Source: Gnetum montanum (taxonomy: Eukaryota; Streptophyta; Gnetopsida; Gnetales; Gnetaceae). Taken from it: a stretch of DNA of 64,000 nt. The translations under genes were made by a program, and so were the position numbers. The notes under the pieces are model-generated. The model saw only the letters and a program-made list of their open reading frames with translations, was not told the DNA's origin and searched no databases. Below are positions 9,680 through 21,785 of the stretch, in pieces; position 1 is the first letter of the stretch, and each line of letters begins with the position of its first letter. Where the stretch lies: assembly GCA_015680685.1 (NCBI GenBank), contig MNCI01001396.1, forward strand, positions 1 to 64,000. Reading direction: 5' to 3'.

Positions 9680-12085
9680 TTAGAATGGGGGGTTTCCCCC
9701 ATGACTAAACATTTGGCCATGACAAGGATTAATAAGTGGATAGATAGAATCCATGCATGTATAAAACATTGGTAGCCATTCATTTTTGAGCCACTAGGTG
9801 TCTAATGTTGTGGTAGTTGGGTAGACAAATTGTTGGTCACACACTTGATTGTTAAATGTATGGTGGGTCAGGGTATGAGGCGTGGTAGCATTGTAAATGC
9901 TTGGCCCATGATTGTACCCTTGATAATGATACAATATGCATAGATTTATTTGTCTCCCCACACTGTTAGATTCATTGTTTAGGCTTGGCATTGGAGTAAT
10001 GATGGATGATGATCCTTGTGTATGATCAGAGGATGTTGGTTGTGAAAAGGAAGGTGTTGTACTAGATTAGCATTATGTTGGTTTGGATGATGTGGTAGGT
10101 CCATGAGTGTTTTACTTCTACCTAAGGCCTTTCCTAAAGAAAGGACATTTCCAAGTTTGTGGTGGGAACCTATTGGTATCAACATTTCTAGACACATTCA
10201 CAGCACAAGTGGGACTCGTTTGTTGATATTATGATGCTGAACCTTCTTGTGTTATTGGTAGTGGTGTCTAATGAGGTGGAGTATGAGAATATTGAGGGTA
10301 GGATGGATGGTAAGAGATGTAAGGTGGTGATCCTTCAAGGGATGTCGTGGGTTGATGGTACTCCAGAGAGTGATAGTGGCAATTTGAAGTAGAGGATGTA
10401 GAACTAGTTAGAGAAATAGGATGTTGAACATAATATCCATGCAGTTTTGGTTGATAGGAAGGATAGGGTTGATTTGGTGGTGGCCTCCCCCATGATTGTG
10501 GTTGTTGCCACTATAGTTGATGATAGTGTTGAGGTTGGTAATAAGTCCCCCTAGGATAGTATGATTGGTTGTGAGGCAGTTTATAATTACCATGTGGGAA
10601 AGGAAATCTCTCGGGCATGTGCTTTTGTACAAACTTTGGATTTAATGCACCTACCCAATACTCATGTAGATGTAACAAGATCAGAAAATGGCCCTTCAGA
10701 TGGTCATATATGTAGATGTTACATCCATTATCTTCATCTATGGCTGAGTCCATAACCTCACTTTCTTCAGTCATTTTTCTTATTTGTTGAAAAGTGTTCC
10801 TAGCTATTTCTTGGTTATGTATCCTTTGTTTATTGTGATTACTTGGTTTTTTTTGCATGATCTTCTCCTTGACCATCTCAATGAGAGTTGTAACATTTTC
10901 ATATATCCATTTTGACATCCTATTAAACTTTGCTTCAAGTTCATCAATAGACTTTTGTATCGATATGGTTCATTGCGAGATCACCTTATTGAGAGCGGTC
11001 TCTTTCTCCTTACCATAGATATGGACCTCTGTTTGTTGAAGAGTTGGGTCCCACTGATATTTCTTGACATTCTCCCATTTGCATATATCTCCTTATTCTT
11101 TTGTCACATGCTTGATTAGCTCTCGAATTTGATGGGTTTGTAGCTTGTATGATTGACCTAGGGCATACTTCCCAAGGGTCTCTCTTATTTCATTACAAAG
11201 CTCATCTATGATGTGAAAAGTTACCTTTCCTTAGAGAAACCATGGCTTGGGCATTTATTCAATAGGAAATAATATCTATCTAAGGCCATGTTCAAGGGTT
11301 CATGTTGTTCTTGCTTCCATCCTTGGATCTGTCTCCTTAGGTTGGACACCCTTACATAGGTTTGGTATTTCTCGTTGAAGATTTCCAGCATTATGGACCA
11401 CTATCAAATTGAACTTGGTTTTAATGATCTATACCACACTTCAGCTCTATCAATTAGTATCTTAGGAAAGAGCTTAAGATTTTGCCACTCACTTTCAATG
11501 TTGTACTAGCCATGTGCATCATGGAAGGCTTGTATATGATGTTGTGGATTTGAATCATAGCCTTCTACAAATTTAGGAATATTATTAATGTCAATCCTAG
11601 GTAGGTGAATCTCTTTGTGATGCTTGTGAGATATCTTAATTGCCTCTATGATCTACATTAGGTCTTTAATGGCCAACAAGGGTTCATTGTCGTTAGATAG
11701 GTTGTGAGGGAAATTCCTTTTCTGTTGATGGTGATGATTTTTCCTATGTTCATGTCGATGATTGTGAGTCTTCCGGGGAGAGAAAGATGAGGAATTGGAA
11801 GGATTTTCATGGCTTCCATGGTGTTCCCTAGGGTCCCTTGATTTATCATTTCTTGGTTTCAAGGAGGTCTTAGGCCTTGAGATCTCCCTTCATCTAGGAG
11901 CTACTTTATCTTCTCTAGGTTATCTGCTTTAGAGGAATGTAGTCTTTGAGTGTCATTAGGGTGGTCATGAACATATGAAATTCCTGTGTGAAGTTGGTCA
12001 CTCCAATTTTCTTCATCATATATCTCATTAGTTCTCCAATGAATGTTTTCGCTATATAATGCATTATCACTTGTGAAAGAGACAT
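9680..12085 (-). pseudogene. N1 gag
   Basis: It starts MSLSQ at 12085, matching the N2 start. An Arg/His/Ser-rich N-terminal region (about 11860-11660) is followed by the retrotransposon Gag domain (about 11600-11150; WYRSLKP and NEKYQTY-type text), a Lys-rich helix, the zinc-knuckle position (about 10720-10630) and a Pro/Tyr/Gln-rich tail. It ends HGGNPPF-stop (TAA at 9680-9682). In the knuckle two Cys ligands are replaced (CNIYIYDHLKGHF against CNICLYDHPKGQC in N2). Gag would form the particle and package RNA. Several stops break it. Confidence 0.8.
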
Positions 12086-12191
12086 TGTTTTTGGTTTATA
12101 ATGTGTGTGATTTAATATTTTCTAAAAGATATATTGTGAATGCATTTACAACAATAGTGTATAATATAACTAATCTAGATAACTAGCACCA

Positions 12192-12209
12192 TCCACAACA
12201 ACGATGCCA
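12192..12209 (-). other. N1 primer binding site (tRNA-Asp type)
   Basis: Sense strand TGGCATCGTTGTTGTGGA, one base inside the 5' LTR. It differs at 5 of 18 positions from TGGCGCCGTTGCCGGGGA, the plant tRNA-Asp-type primer site as I recall it; four of the five are transitions. Confidence 0.7.
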
Positions 12210-12210
12210 A

Positions 12211-13176
12211 TGATGAGTAGTGAGGTACCCCTACGTCCAACCATACAAATCACAAGTGTTCATGCATGATTTGGTTGAATTATGTGGATGGGACTAGTTG
12301 TGCATCTAAATCATTATGCTTTGATTGTAGTTCTTTATCTTCCCACTTGGACTAGTGGTAGCTTTGTCATGTATGGTTTAGTCCAAAGTGAAGCACATCA
12401 TGTTTTCTAATCCTATGCCACTCTTAATGACAATAAAGAGATAAATAAATTAAGCTAATGAACAATGGGAAGTAAAACCTAAACTAGCCTATGTGCAATG
12501 AGTATTTGTTCCTATTCATCCACACACACCTTGGACTTCTTATAACCACCACTAAAATTACCAAGCATACATCACTGGGCTTGCCAAACAATACATTGTT
12601 GGGTTACCAAGTAATTACACTTAAGCACTTGCGATTAACAGTACTCATTCCACTTAATGGCAGGAATCGTAAAGAGCAATAAATGGAAATATTAACTAAG
12701 TAAAATAGTAAATAATTAAAATTAATAATAATCTAAGTCGATGCAGCAATGATGGAAGTAATCATGATCTTTATTTCCAGTCATGTAACATGTCCAAGTA
12801 CGTCACACTTGAATAAAAATGCCGTACAATCACTAACATCACACTATAGGCATGTACTAGGAATAATAGAATTGGAAATTAACAATCTATGAAAAAGCTA
12901 ACTGAAATCTGAAACTAAAACCATGTCCCAAACATGCATCCAAGTCTTGTATTTATAGGTTAGCATGGAGTAGATAATATTGGATATTTGGCATCATTTC
13001 TTGGTACTCGATATTGCATATCCGATATTGAAGCCTCAATATCGAATATTCTATATATGGGTTGACATAATTGTGACTCATCACTTAGGATAGAATAGCC
13101 TCGATATCAGATATTTGATATCAAAGCCTCGATATCAGATATTCGATTTTAGGGCTAACATAATCATGACTCATCA
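12211..13176 (-). mobile_element. N1 5' LTR with internal duplication at its outer end
   Basis: On the plus strand it runs from TGATGAGTAGTGAGG to the outer end ACTCATCA, followed by target copy CTTAG (13177-13181). The ordinary LTR end is also present at 13083, with CTTAGGATAGAATAG behind it, because 93 bp spanning LTR end and target have been duplicated. LTR length without the extra copy is 873 bp, against 888 bp for the other N1 LTR. Confidence 0.85.
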
Positions 13177-13191
13177 CTTAGGATAGAATAG
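13099..13191. repeat. 93-bp tandem duplication across the N1/A1 junction
   Basis: The text GACTCATCACTTAGGATAGAATAG occurs at 13075-13098 and again at 13168-13191. It contains the N1 LTR end, the CTTAG target copy and the first 10 bases of the A1 LTR. A duplication carrying both must postdate the insertion. The two copies have since diverged. Confidence 0.8.
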
Positions 13192-13472
13192 ATCTCTTTA
13201 TTATTTTAGTTAGACTTAGACTTAGAAACTCTTTTCACTTTACCATGTTCACTAGGAGTAGTAATGGCCTACCAACATCAGTTATCATAGACCTCACTAT
13301 GAGCTAAACCATATACATAAACTTCAGTAGCTCCACATGGGAAGACAATGATCTAGAACTTAAATCAATTACTAGCATAATCACATTGCCTTGTTCACAG
13401 ATTATGATCTAGTCACATGTGAAACACTTGTGACTTGTATGGTTAGGTGTTGGATTGCTCCATCGCTCATCA
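13182..13472 (+). mobile_element. A1 5' LTR, right part (U5)
   Basis: It resumes at GATAGAATAGATCTCTTTATT, matching 23746 onward in the 3' LTR, and ends GCTCATCA at 13472. Together with 3361-3910 it makes an LTR of about 841 bp, against 866 bp for the 3' LTR. Confidence 0.9.
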
Positions 13473-13473
13473 T

Positions 13474-13491
13474 TGGCGTAGCTGCTAGGGA
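13474..13491 (+). other. A1 primer binding site (tRNA-Asp type)
   Basis: TGGCGTAGCTGCTAGGGA, one base after the 5' LTR end. 13 of 18 positions match TGGCGCCGTTGCCGGGGA. In the family this anneals the tRNA that primes minus-strand DNA. Confidence 0.7.
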
Positions 13492-13617
13492 CTAGTTAAT
13501 GTATGTTGAGTAATTGATTTCACAAAGTTCATTATGTCAAGAACTTAAAGTTAAAATCTAGAATATTCTAATAACTCTAAAAATAAGCACGCTTAAACAA
13601 ATGTCTTAAACCATAAC

Positions 13618-15960
13618 ATGGCTTCAAACATGGATACATCATCACCTAGCAAAGAGACAAGAAGGAGTAATGATAGAATCAATGATGAAGAAGAATGGGG
13701 GATGCTAATGTAAACAAGTATCACTTATGCTCATACTAATTCTTATCATCTAGATTTTACTTTCATCTTCAATCAGGATAGACAAACATAGTCCTGCCTC
13801 CAGAACATGCAGCACTTAGCATGCCCCAAACTACCTTAACGGGAATGAATTTGAACCAAATGCAGGAAGGGTACCATGTGACTCATCATGTGATAAAACC
13901 CTATGAATTGACAAAGAAGCAGATGAGGAAAGATGCTACTATGGAAATTAAACATGTACACAAAAAAGGGAAGGAGGTCAACACTTCTGTTATCTTGGAA
14001 GAATTTGATGCTGATGAATTCATCACTATTCAACTCCACTGGAATCATGAAGAGCCTTTAAAAACACTTATCACTAGACTTAAAGGAACTTGTCAAAGTT
14101 CAACTGCATTCCACCCTAGCAGAGATACCTAAGAGAAGGGCTACTGACTCAAAGAATAAGCAAGACTCAAGGCCAAGAGTTTTTGCTAGGTGCTACAGAG
14201 AAGAATACCAGAGTCATGAAAGGAGGAAAAGTCAACATTATTCTCCTACTTCCTCATCCTCATGATTGTTAGTGGGCTTTAATAGGAGGAGACAAAGGCA
14301 TAGAGACTATGACAGAAAAGAGAGAAGGACTCATGATCATCATTTAAGAAACTTTGATTCAAAAGATGAAGGATATGAATAAAGAAAATGAAGGGATTGA
14401 AGAGAGGATTGCAAAAGGGGTGAGCACAGAAGGGGAAACTGCTACAATAGAGCACATGAACCTGATTATGATGATAAACCCTTGATAGCAACCCATAACA
14501 TGATAAACATATAGGAAGTTGTACACATACCAGCCATGCACGTGAGGGGAAGCCATATCAAACGGCTTGATATGAGTAACATGCCAAGGTTTGAGTGTGG
14601 TTATAATGCTAATTCACAACACCATCTCCAAGCATTCCATGATGCCTGCATGTGACAAAACATTGAAAGTAACTGGTAGAAGTTAAGGTTGTTCCTAAGA
14701 ACACTTGTAAAAGAGGCAGAGAGCTGGTACTAATCACTCAAACCTGATTCAATTAGAAGATGGAGTACCATGCTAGAGATTTTCAATGACAAGCAACAAA
14801 CTTACTCATGGGTGTCTAACTTAAGAAAACAAATTTAAGGATGGAAGTAAGGGTCTCATGACACCCTTGATGCAGTAATGGGTAGGTACTATTCACTATT
14901 GCATAGATGCCTAGGCCATGGACTCTCATAATGAGAATAGCTTAGGAAAATTGTAGATGTGTTACGAAATAAGACCAAAGAGACCCTTGGGGTTTATGCC
15001 TAAGGTTGATTATTTGAAATGACTATCCATCTAATCCAAAGATTAATTGATCAAGTAGCCAAGAAGGAAGGCGAATTAAAAAAGAGAGGATTAGTTGAAG
15101 AGTACAATAGAGACAAATCTATTAGGAAAAGCAATGCATGAGTTTATGACACATTGGAGGAAGAGACCTTGGATCAGGCGATTTAGAAGAAAACTCTATT
15201 GATCGAAAAATCTATCACCAATGTAGCAACACAGGTAGTAAAGATGTGGGACTTAGTCGATGAGATACGTATAACAACCTTAAAGATTGTGAAGGAGAGA
15301 GTAGAGCAAGCCTTTGGAAAAGGCAAACACAAGAAAAGGAAGAAAGATTTTGAATGAAGGGGCAAAGTGGCTTCAGTGGTTGAGTGTTTAGACACTAGCT
15401 CCACCGATGAGGAAGGATGTGTCGTGTGCCAGTATGAACATCCTAAGGGATGTTGTCTAGTAATGACACATGTATAGGAAATGGGGGCATATGCACTTAA
15501 CCATAAATTTTTTAAGAAAAAAATGCCCAGAAGGTTACCTTATCCTCAAGGTAACTATAGGTAGAACTTCCAACCAACATACTATCCCAGTGGATCTTTG
15601 CCACAACCACAAGAATAATACTATTAATAGTGGCAACAATCCCAATCATGGGCCATAACACCACCTCACCAACAATATCTATATAGATAGCTAGATCCAT
15701 ATGGATATTTCGTATAATGTACAATATTTCCTAGTAATGTTGCTCTCCAAACTCCATAGTACTACCCCACTGAGTATCACAAACCAACACCGCCAACAGA
15801 TCCAAGCTCGTACATGCATCCATTAGCAATTGGTTTAAATGAACACATGAATCCTTTACCACTAGTGCCATTTGTTGTCATGTAGGGGGAACTACCATCA
15901 CAACCTTAGTAGAAGAGCACAACAAGGATGATGAGTGTTCAATAGGAGGTGATTACATGT
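13618..15960 (+). pseudogene. A1 gag
   Basis: ATG at 13618 gives MASNMDTSSPSKETRRSN, comparable to MAST(N/I)KEKS in A2 and A3. A charged Arg/His-rich stretch (about 14150-14420) precedes the Gag domain (about 14540-15010; NMPRFECGYN, QHHLQAFHDA, RRWSTMLEIFNDK). A Lys-rich helical part follows, then the zinc knuckle CVVCQYEHPKGCC (15418-15456), spaced C-x2-C-x3-H-x4-C, and a Pro/Tyr-rich tail. The knuckle is one residue shorter than the usual C-x2-C-x4-H-x4-C. At least ten in-frame stops and some frameshifts are visible. Confidence 0.85.
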
Positions 15961-15977
15961 GAATCACAACCCAGGAA

Positions 15978-17060
15978 ATGACTGTTCTTTCAAACAAGCC
16001 CTTAAAGGATTTGGTGGAAGGGGAACACATCTACATTTGCCCCATCCACAACCAGTTCTCCTCAACACAACAAGTTGTCATCTTCTTCAAATTCAAATGT
16101 CATAATTGCCATGCTTACTTAGACAATTACACATTGGATAAAGGTAGGGGCTCTTCCATAGAAGTACATTGATCTAGGAAGTCCCTTAGTTTACCTCCTG
16201 ATAGTAGGGTAGAAACTATGTAAAGCTCTACTTGATTCTAGGTTAGGACTGAACCTAATCTCAGAAGATATGTATGAGGCTTGGGATCTACCACAACTAA
16301 AGAAGAGTAATATTTGGTTAGAGCTTGTAGACTAGTTAATCATAGCTCCACTAGGAAAGGTGGATGATGTGATTACAACCATTAGTGGCTAGTCTTACCC
16401 TATGAATTTTCTAGTCATTGATGTGGGGAAAATAAGGGAGAATTTTCAATTATTATGGAAAGAGCTTAACTTAGCACTGTTGACATTAAGCTTGGAATTT
16501 GTGACTTGTCCTTGGAGATTTGTAAGGAAGATGAAGCTGGCATCATACAAAGACAAAGAGTTCCATGTATTGCATACACCAATAATGGATGCAATTACAT
16601 GTAGAGAATATGGGCTATTAGAAGAGATGACACCAAAGCATGCAATAAATGTGTAGAAGAAGTATGTGTGCAAAATTGTCTGTATGTAGCAGTCACATAG
16701 TAAGAAGGCACCTAGTGGTTGATCACAAATGAAGATACACAATCCTACAAGTACATGGAACTAGAGGAACAAATTGTTAGTGCCTATGTTGAAGAACTTG
16801 ATAAGTTAGAGTAATTAAGAAAAATGCACTTCCACCCACAAACAAATCAAGAAGAAGACATAGACTGGGGATGCTTGGAGGTTCCAAACACTATGAAACC
16901 ATAGTTATGGGAACTAAAGGTCCTATGAGTAACATTGGAATATTCATTCTTAAATAATAAGAAGCCGGTAATAATTAATGCCACCTTGAAAGAAGAAAAA
17001 ATAAGGAAGTTGCTAGAAGTGATTAACATATTTCCTACAGACTTTGCGTGGTCTTATGAT
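15978..17060 (+). pseudogene. A1 pol: aspartic protease and linker
   Basis: The protease core is at about 16225-16290 as ALLDSR(L)GLNLISEDMYE. The catalytic triplet DSG reads DSR here (16234-16242). A2 has DSQ and A3 has DSR at the same spot. The following 700 bp form the protease-RT linker, ending near FAWSYDEI (about 17043-17070). The protease would cut the Gag-Pol polyprotein; this copy is dead. Confidence 0.7.
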
Positions 17061-18360
17061 GAGATCGCAAGAATTGATTTACAAATTTTTCAAAACTAAA
17101 TATACATTGATCCATTAGTCAAGCCAGGATGCCAAACCCAACGAAGGCCTAATCATAAATTCAAAGAAGTAGTTAAGAACGAGTTACATAAATTGCTAAA
17201 GGAAGGATTCATCTATCTTATTGCGGATAGTGAATGGGTTAGTCCCTTAGTGATTGTTCCAAAGAAGGGTTGTAAATGACAAGTTTGCATTGACTTCCAA
17301 ATGTTGAACACTGCTATAGTTAAGGATCACTTCCCTTTATCATTTATTGATCAAGTCCTAGACACCATTGCACGACATGAGTCCTACAGTTTTCTAAATG
17401 GATATAGTGAATATAATCATATTCGCATTGCACTAGAAGACTAGGAGAAAATAACATTCACTAGTTCATGGAGAATGTTTACCTACAAGTAGATGCTATT
17501 TGGTCTTTGCAATGTGCTTGCCATGTTCCAAAGACTTGTGCTTAGCATTTTGTAGAAAAAAATTGAAAATGGCATAGAAGTCTTTATGGAAAATTTTTCA
17601 ACGTATGGGCTCAATTTCAAGCAAGCACTAGACCAGTTGGACTAGGTACTTAAGAGATGTGTTGAAATCAATCTTAAGCTCAATTGGCAAAAAAGCCATC
17701 TCATGGTCCAAGAAGGCATACCGTTGGGACATAAAATCTCCTAGGAAGGTACACAGGTAGATCTTGAAAAGATTAGAGTCATACATAATATCATTCAAAG
17801 GACACAAATAGTCACACAGGATACTATAGAGGATTCATAGAAAACTTTTCAAAGATAGAAAAACTACTTATTGAACTCATGAAGAAGGTTGCACCCTTTG
17901 AGTGGATAGTGTCATGTGAAAAGGCATTCGAAGCTCTAAAGCAAAAACTAGTGGAGACACCAATCCTTCAAGGTTTGGATTGGTGAAGACCTTTTCACAT
18001 CATGACCGATGCTTCCAACTATGCACTTGGTGCAGTACTTACACAACTAGATGATCAAAAGGGACCTTACTATATACACTCTATCATTAGGAGCATCATT
18101 GGAGCACAATTAAATTACACTAGAACAGAAAAGGAGCTAATGGTAATGCTGTACACACTTGAAAAATTCAAATATTATGTGCTTGGGTACCAGATCTATG
18201 TCCACACTGATCATAGTACCATTTGATTTCTTATAAACGAATCAGCAATTAGTCCAAAGTGATAAGAGGACTCGTAATTCTTCAAGAATTTGACATCATG
18301 ATGATTGACAAAAAAGGGACAAAAAGTGTGATAGCTAATAATCTTTTAAGGCTATGATGG
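17061..18360 (+). pseudogene. A1 pol: reverse transcriptase and RNase H
   Basis: RT text includes LLKEGFIYLIADSEWVSPLV, VCIDFQMLN and MLFGLCNVLAMFQR (about 17150-17545). The catalytic box reads FMEN (17583-17594) where A3 has FMDD, so both metal-binding Asp are lost. GLNFKQALDQL and KRCVEINLKLNW follow, typical of the Athila/Tat group. RNase H begins at about 17998 with MTDASNYALGAVLTQLD and includes TRTEKELMVMLYTLEKF and HTDHST. In-frame stops are at several conserved Trp or Gln positions. Confidence 0.85.
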
Positions 18361-18469
18361 GATTCTAAAGATCGAGAAAAACATTTATTAGACCAATTTT
18401 CTAATGAAGATCTATTTACTAAAATAGTAGAGGCTATAAATTTAATAGGGAAGCCATGGATAGTAGAAT

Positions 18470-19768
18470 ATTTTACTCACTAATCAACACAAGAGCTCCC
18501 TACTGAATGGAGTAGGAAACAACGTGAGTAATTTGTTCATAAAGAAAAATGATATATGGAAATTAATGGCAATCTATATAAGATTTGCGTAGATGGGCTC
18601 ATCAGATGGTGTGTGCTAGAATGTGACCAACAAAGAGTATTATAGGATGCCCATGAAGGCCCATGTGGTGGCCACTATGCAGGGCATAGAATGACATTGA
18701 AGTTGATGATGGCAGACTACTTTTGTCCTACCTTGTTCAAAGATGTCCACACTTTTGTCCAATCTTGTGAGTGATGCTAAAAAAATGGAGGATTTATAGC
18801 CAAATACGAAGGGCCATAACATTGGATACAGCCACTTGAACCTTTTGAAATATGGAAAATTTAGGACCCATAACACCAATGTCAAATGGAAAAGGATACA
18901 TAATTGTGACTGTGGATTACCGTATGAAGTGGGTAGAGGCAATAGCAGTAAAAGATTATACAACAAAGACAACTACCAAATTCTTTTAATAACACATGGT
19001 GAATAGATTTGGAGGAACTCACTTCATTGGTGCTACATTTAAAAATATCATGCAATAACTTGGGATGAATCGTAAGCTAACAACACCATATCATTCCCAG
19101 GTAAATGGTCAAGCCAAAGTTACTAATCGAGAAATTACTAGAATACTTACTAGAACGGTTAGTAGGTTTAGAAAGGACTAGAGCACTAAATTGAATGATG
19201 CTCTATGGGCCTATAGGACATCTTAGAAATTTCCTATAGGGTATGCACCATATGAGTTAGTTTATGGCAAGTTGTCAATGCTCTTGATCTAAGTAGAGCT
19301 CCACACTCTAGCTATTGCCAATGAACTTGATCTTAACTTGAGCTTAGCCCAACGAGAATACCTCATGAATATACACCTTCTAGATGAGAATAAGTTGGTA
19401 GCACTTATGAGTAGTGAGGCTCATAAGCATTACTCCAAACTTAGGCACGATACACGGAGAAGGCATGTAATTATACAACTAGATGATAAGGTCCTCTACT
19501 ATAATCCCAACCATTACCCCAAAAAGCTAAATTTTAGACACTTTGGAAGGGATCATACATTGTTCACACCACTTATTCATCTAGTACCTTACATATTTAC
19601 CACCCATCCTATCCACATAAGCTCATCCTTATTAATATTCAACAAGTCAAACTCTACCATGAATAGTCCAAGGAGTTTACCCAATCTACTTAATAGTCTT
19701 CTACTTCTTTTATCTTCTATTTAACCAACCCTAATGATAGTTGTGGTGGTGTCAATCTGGAATTATAG
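18470..19768 (+). pseudogene. A1 pol: integrase and Pol C-terminus
   Basis: The zinc-binding region is at about 18645-18780 (AHEGPCGGHYAGHRM … HTFVQSCE-stop-C, the C-x2-C interrupted). The DDE core follows (VTVDYRMKWVEAIAV; degenerate NRFGGTHF; NGQAKVTNREITRIL). The catalytic Glu in the GQ(A/V)E motif is Lys here; A2 and A3 keep Glu but have lost the second Asp. A C-terminal domain without a chromodomain follows (about 19330-19560). Pol ends CGGVNLEL-stop at 19766-19768, the counterpart of HGGVKFDT-stop in A2. Confidence 0.82.
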
Positions 19769-21785
19769 GTACTTGATTGATTTTTTCCTTTTCTTTTCAT
19801 TTTTCATGTTCTTCAATAGTTTCTCATTCTTTTATACTTTTCTATTTCTTAAATTTTCGATATTATTTAACATTTTTCAATTCTTTAATGATTTTTCATT
19901 CTTTGACATTTTTTCATTCTTTCATCTTTTTCCAATTTTTACTATCTTTTTCATACTGTGCTTTCATGACCTTTGTAAATAATATTGAGTGTTAATAAAA
20001 CACATTAAGAATAAGGCAAGATGTAGTCCAATAAGGTGAAGATTTCTCTATGTTATCAAGTCATAAGGGATTGATTATTTGAATAATGAGACCACAAGAT
20101 TCATTCATCCATTCCATTAATAAGAGGTTCCTACCATGACCATAATGATATTCTTTCCATCATAAAACTAAGAATAAACTTGTGATCATTATTCCTGGAT
20201 TGAAAAGTGAAGAACCAAGTGGGAATGTAAAGGGTGTGACATAAATGGGATTTGTGGACTCTCTTGGATTACTTTTGTTAGTTTTATCTTGTTGCTTAGC
20301 TTGTATTATGTCCTTGTAGATCTAATGAAAAATGGGAGTTTAAGTAAAATAAGTGCTACCTTACCATGTCACTAGAAAGACATGTTACCCATGCCCAAAG
20401 GTAGGCATCTTCTTGGGAATTTTAGAAACTAATAAGTGCAAAGAATTAACTTCTCCCTTGGACAATACATTAAGTGACAATACTCCTTGCAACAGTGGTG
20501 GTCTTACAATTATAATTCCAAGAGATTAAACAATGTGATGTCACTAGAATGTGGTCTAGACTTGGTTTGATCCTTGATAGAAAGCCTAATGATTATTTTA
20601 ACCACTAATAACACACAAGGATTCATTATGCCTATGCCAGGACACCTCACATCCTAATTTCTACAATCCTTCTAAGTCCATTTCATCTCATTGTATGAAT
20701 AATCATAGCTTGTGGTTTTGTGTAACATAGAGTCATTTTCCTAACTTGGTGATACTAACATGTATGTTTTGCTGAACAGGCATGCATTACATTCAACTCC
20801 TTGAGTGCCTAAGGACACTTTTAGGCATGGTTATACAAGGGCATTAAGGGCTGGAGCCTGCTTTGGGGAGGATCCACTTGTATAGTTATTGTCTCTTATA
20901 CTTGCCAAGCAATTCCACATTATCTTACATCTTCCAACACCAATAAATGTCAATAAAAACTTCCCTTATCACTCAAAATATCTGTTCCAATAACATGAAC
21001 TCATTACCCATCTCATCCATCTTATCAGCACTTCATGAATTTTCATAGCTCGAGATTCCTTCTTTATGAAATTTCTATGCTAAATTCTCAAAAAATATGC
21101 ATCATCCATAGCCTAAGACCTTTTGAACATGATTTATACCTTCCAAAAATCCCCCATTTTTGATCCTCAAATATGCTTAGTAAATGTGAATTTTTTACCT
21201 CTTCGATATTGGAGCCCATAAAATCCATATACACATGGACACTTAATCAAATTTTCATCATTCTCACATTTGAGCGAAGGGAGATTTTACCATTTTTCTT
21301 TTACAATATGAGCTCTAACTTCCCCAATTTCTAACCCTCATAACTCCACACTCATAGCTCCGATTTTCATGCTTCTTGAACTTGTTTGATCACAAAGCTC
21401 TCAACTTAGTTGTGGGGGTATGCCTAGTGGGATATAACAAAAATCAGAGTTAGAATTTGCTAATGCCTAGAAGGTATTATAAGGGTAAGCATGAAGGGAA
21501 AGTTAAAATTTTTTAATAGAAATCAATCACATTAATGCCAGAAACTCTTAAATCATCCTCTTAATGAACCATAATAACCATTATGAGCCATAAATAAGAA
21601 CAAAATGGACAATTGTGAGGGGTTATAAGAAAATTAGTACTTATGGGGTTTCTTTTTAAAAATTTCTATAACTTTGTAGTCATAGTAAGCTAAGAATTTG
21701 ATCTAACTAAATGTATGGGAAAGGAAAGGAGTTATCAAAATCAGAGAACACATTTTAATAATTCCTAAATCCTTAATGCTTGTAG
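19769..21785 (+). other. A1 conserved spacer between pol and ORF3
   Basis: About 2 kb, non-coding. It starts with a T-rich tract (about 19775-19965), then the block with TTATCAAGTCATAAGGGATTG (20056 on), one copy of the spacer motif (20366-20405, opposite strand relative to N1), the block at 20780-20900, the purine motif CAACTTAGTTGTGGGGGTA (21402-21420) and the candidate intron. The whole order matches the spacers of the other four elements. Confidence 0.75.
21485..21785 (+). promoter_or_regulatory. Candidate intron in the ORF3 leader (A1)
   Basis: Donor AAGG|GTAAG (GT at 21485) and acceptor TTGTAG (AG at 21784-21785), 301 nt. The ATG that should follow the acceptor has become TTG at 21786-21788. 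Confidence 0.55.

Larger units (their letters stand above)
3911..13176 (-). mobile_element. N1: pol-less, non-autonomous LTR retrotransposon (gag + ORF3)
   Basis: This minus-strand element lies between target duplications CTTAG (3906-3910 and 13177-13181) inside the A1 5' LTR. Order along the element: 5' LTR (12211-13176), primer site, gag, spacer, ORF3, polypurine tract, 3' LTR (3911-4798). The internal part is 7.4 kb. No protease, RT, RNase H or integrase text is present, and gag runs straight into the U-rich spacer that follows pol in A-type elements. N2 has exactly the same plan, so this is a family and not a one-off deletion. Confidence 0.9.

Noticed and set aside
19734-19982. A Phe-rich frame that looks like a membrane protein
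   Set aside because: It is the translation of the T-rich tract that starts the spacer after pol. The other elements have the same tract without a conserved frame.
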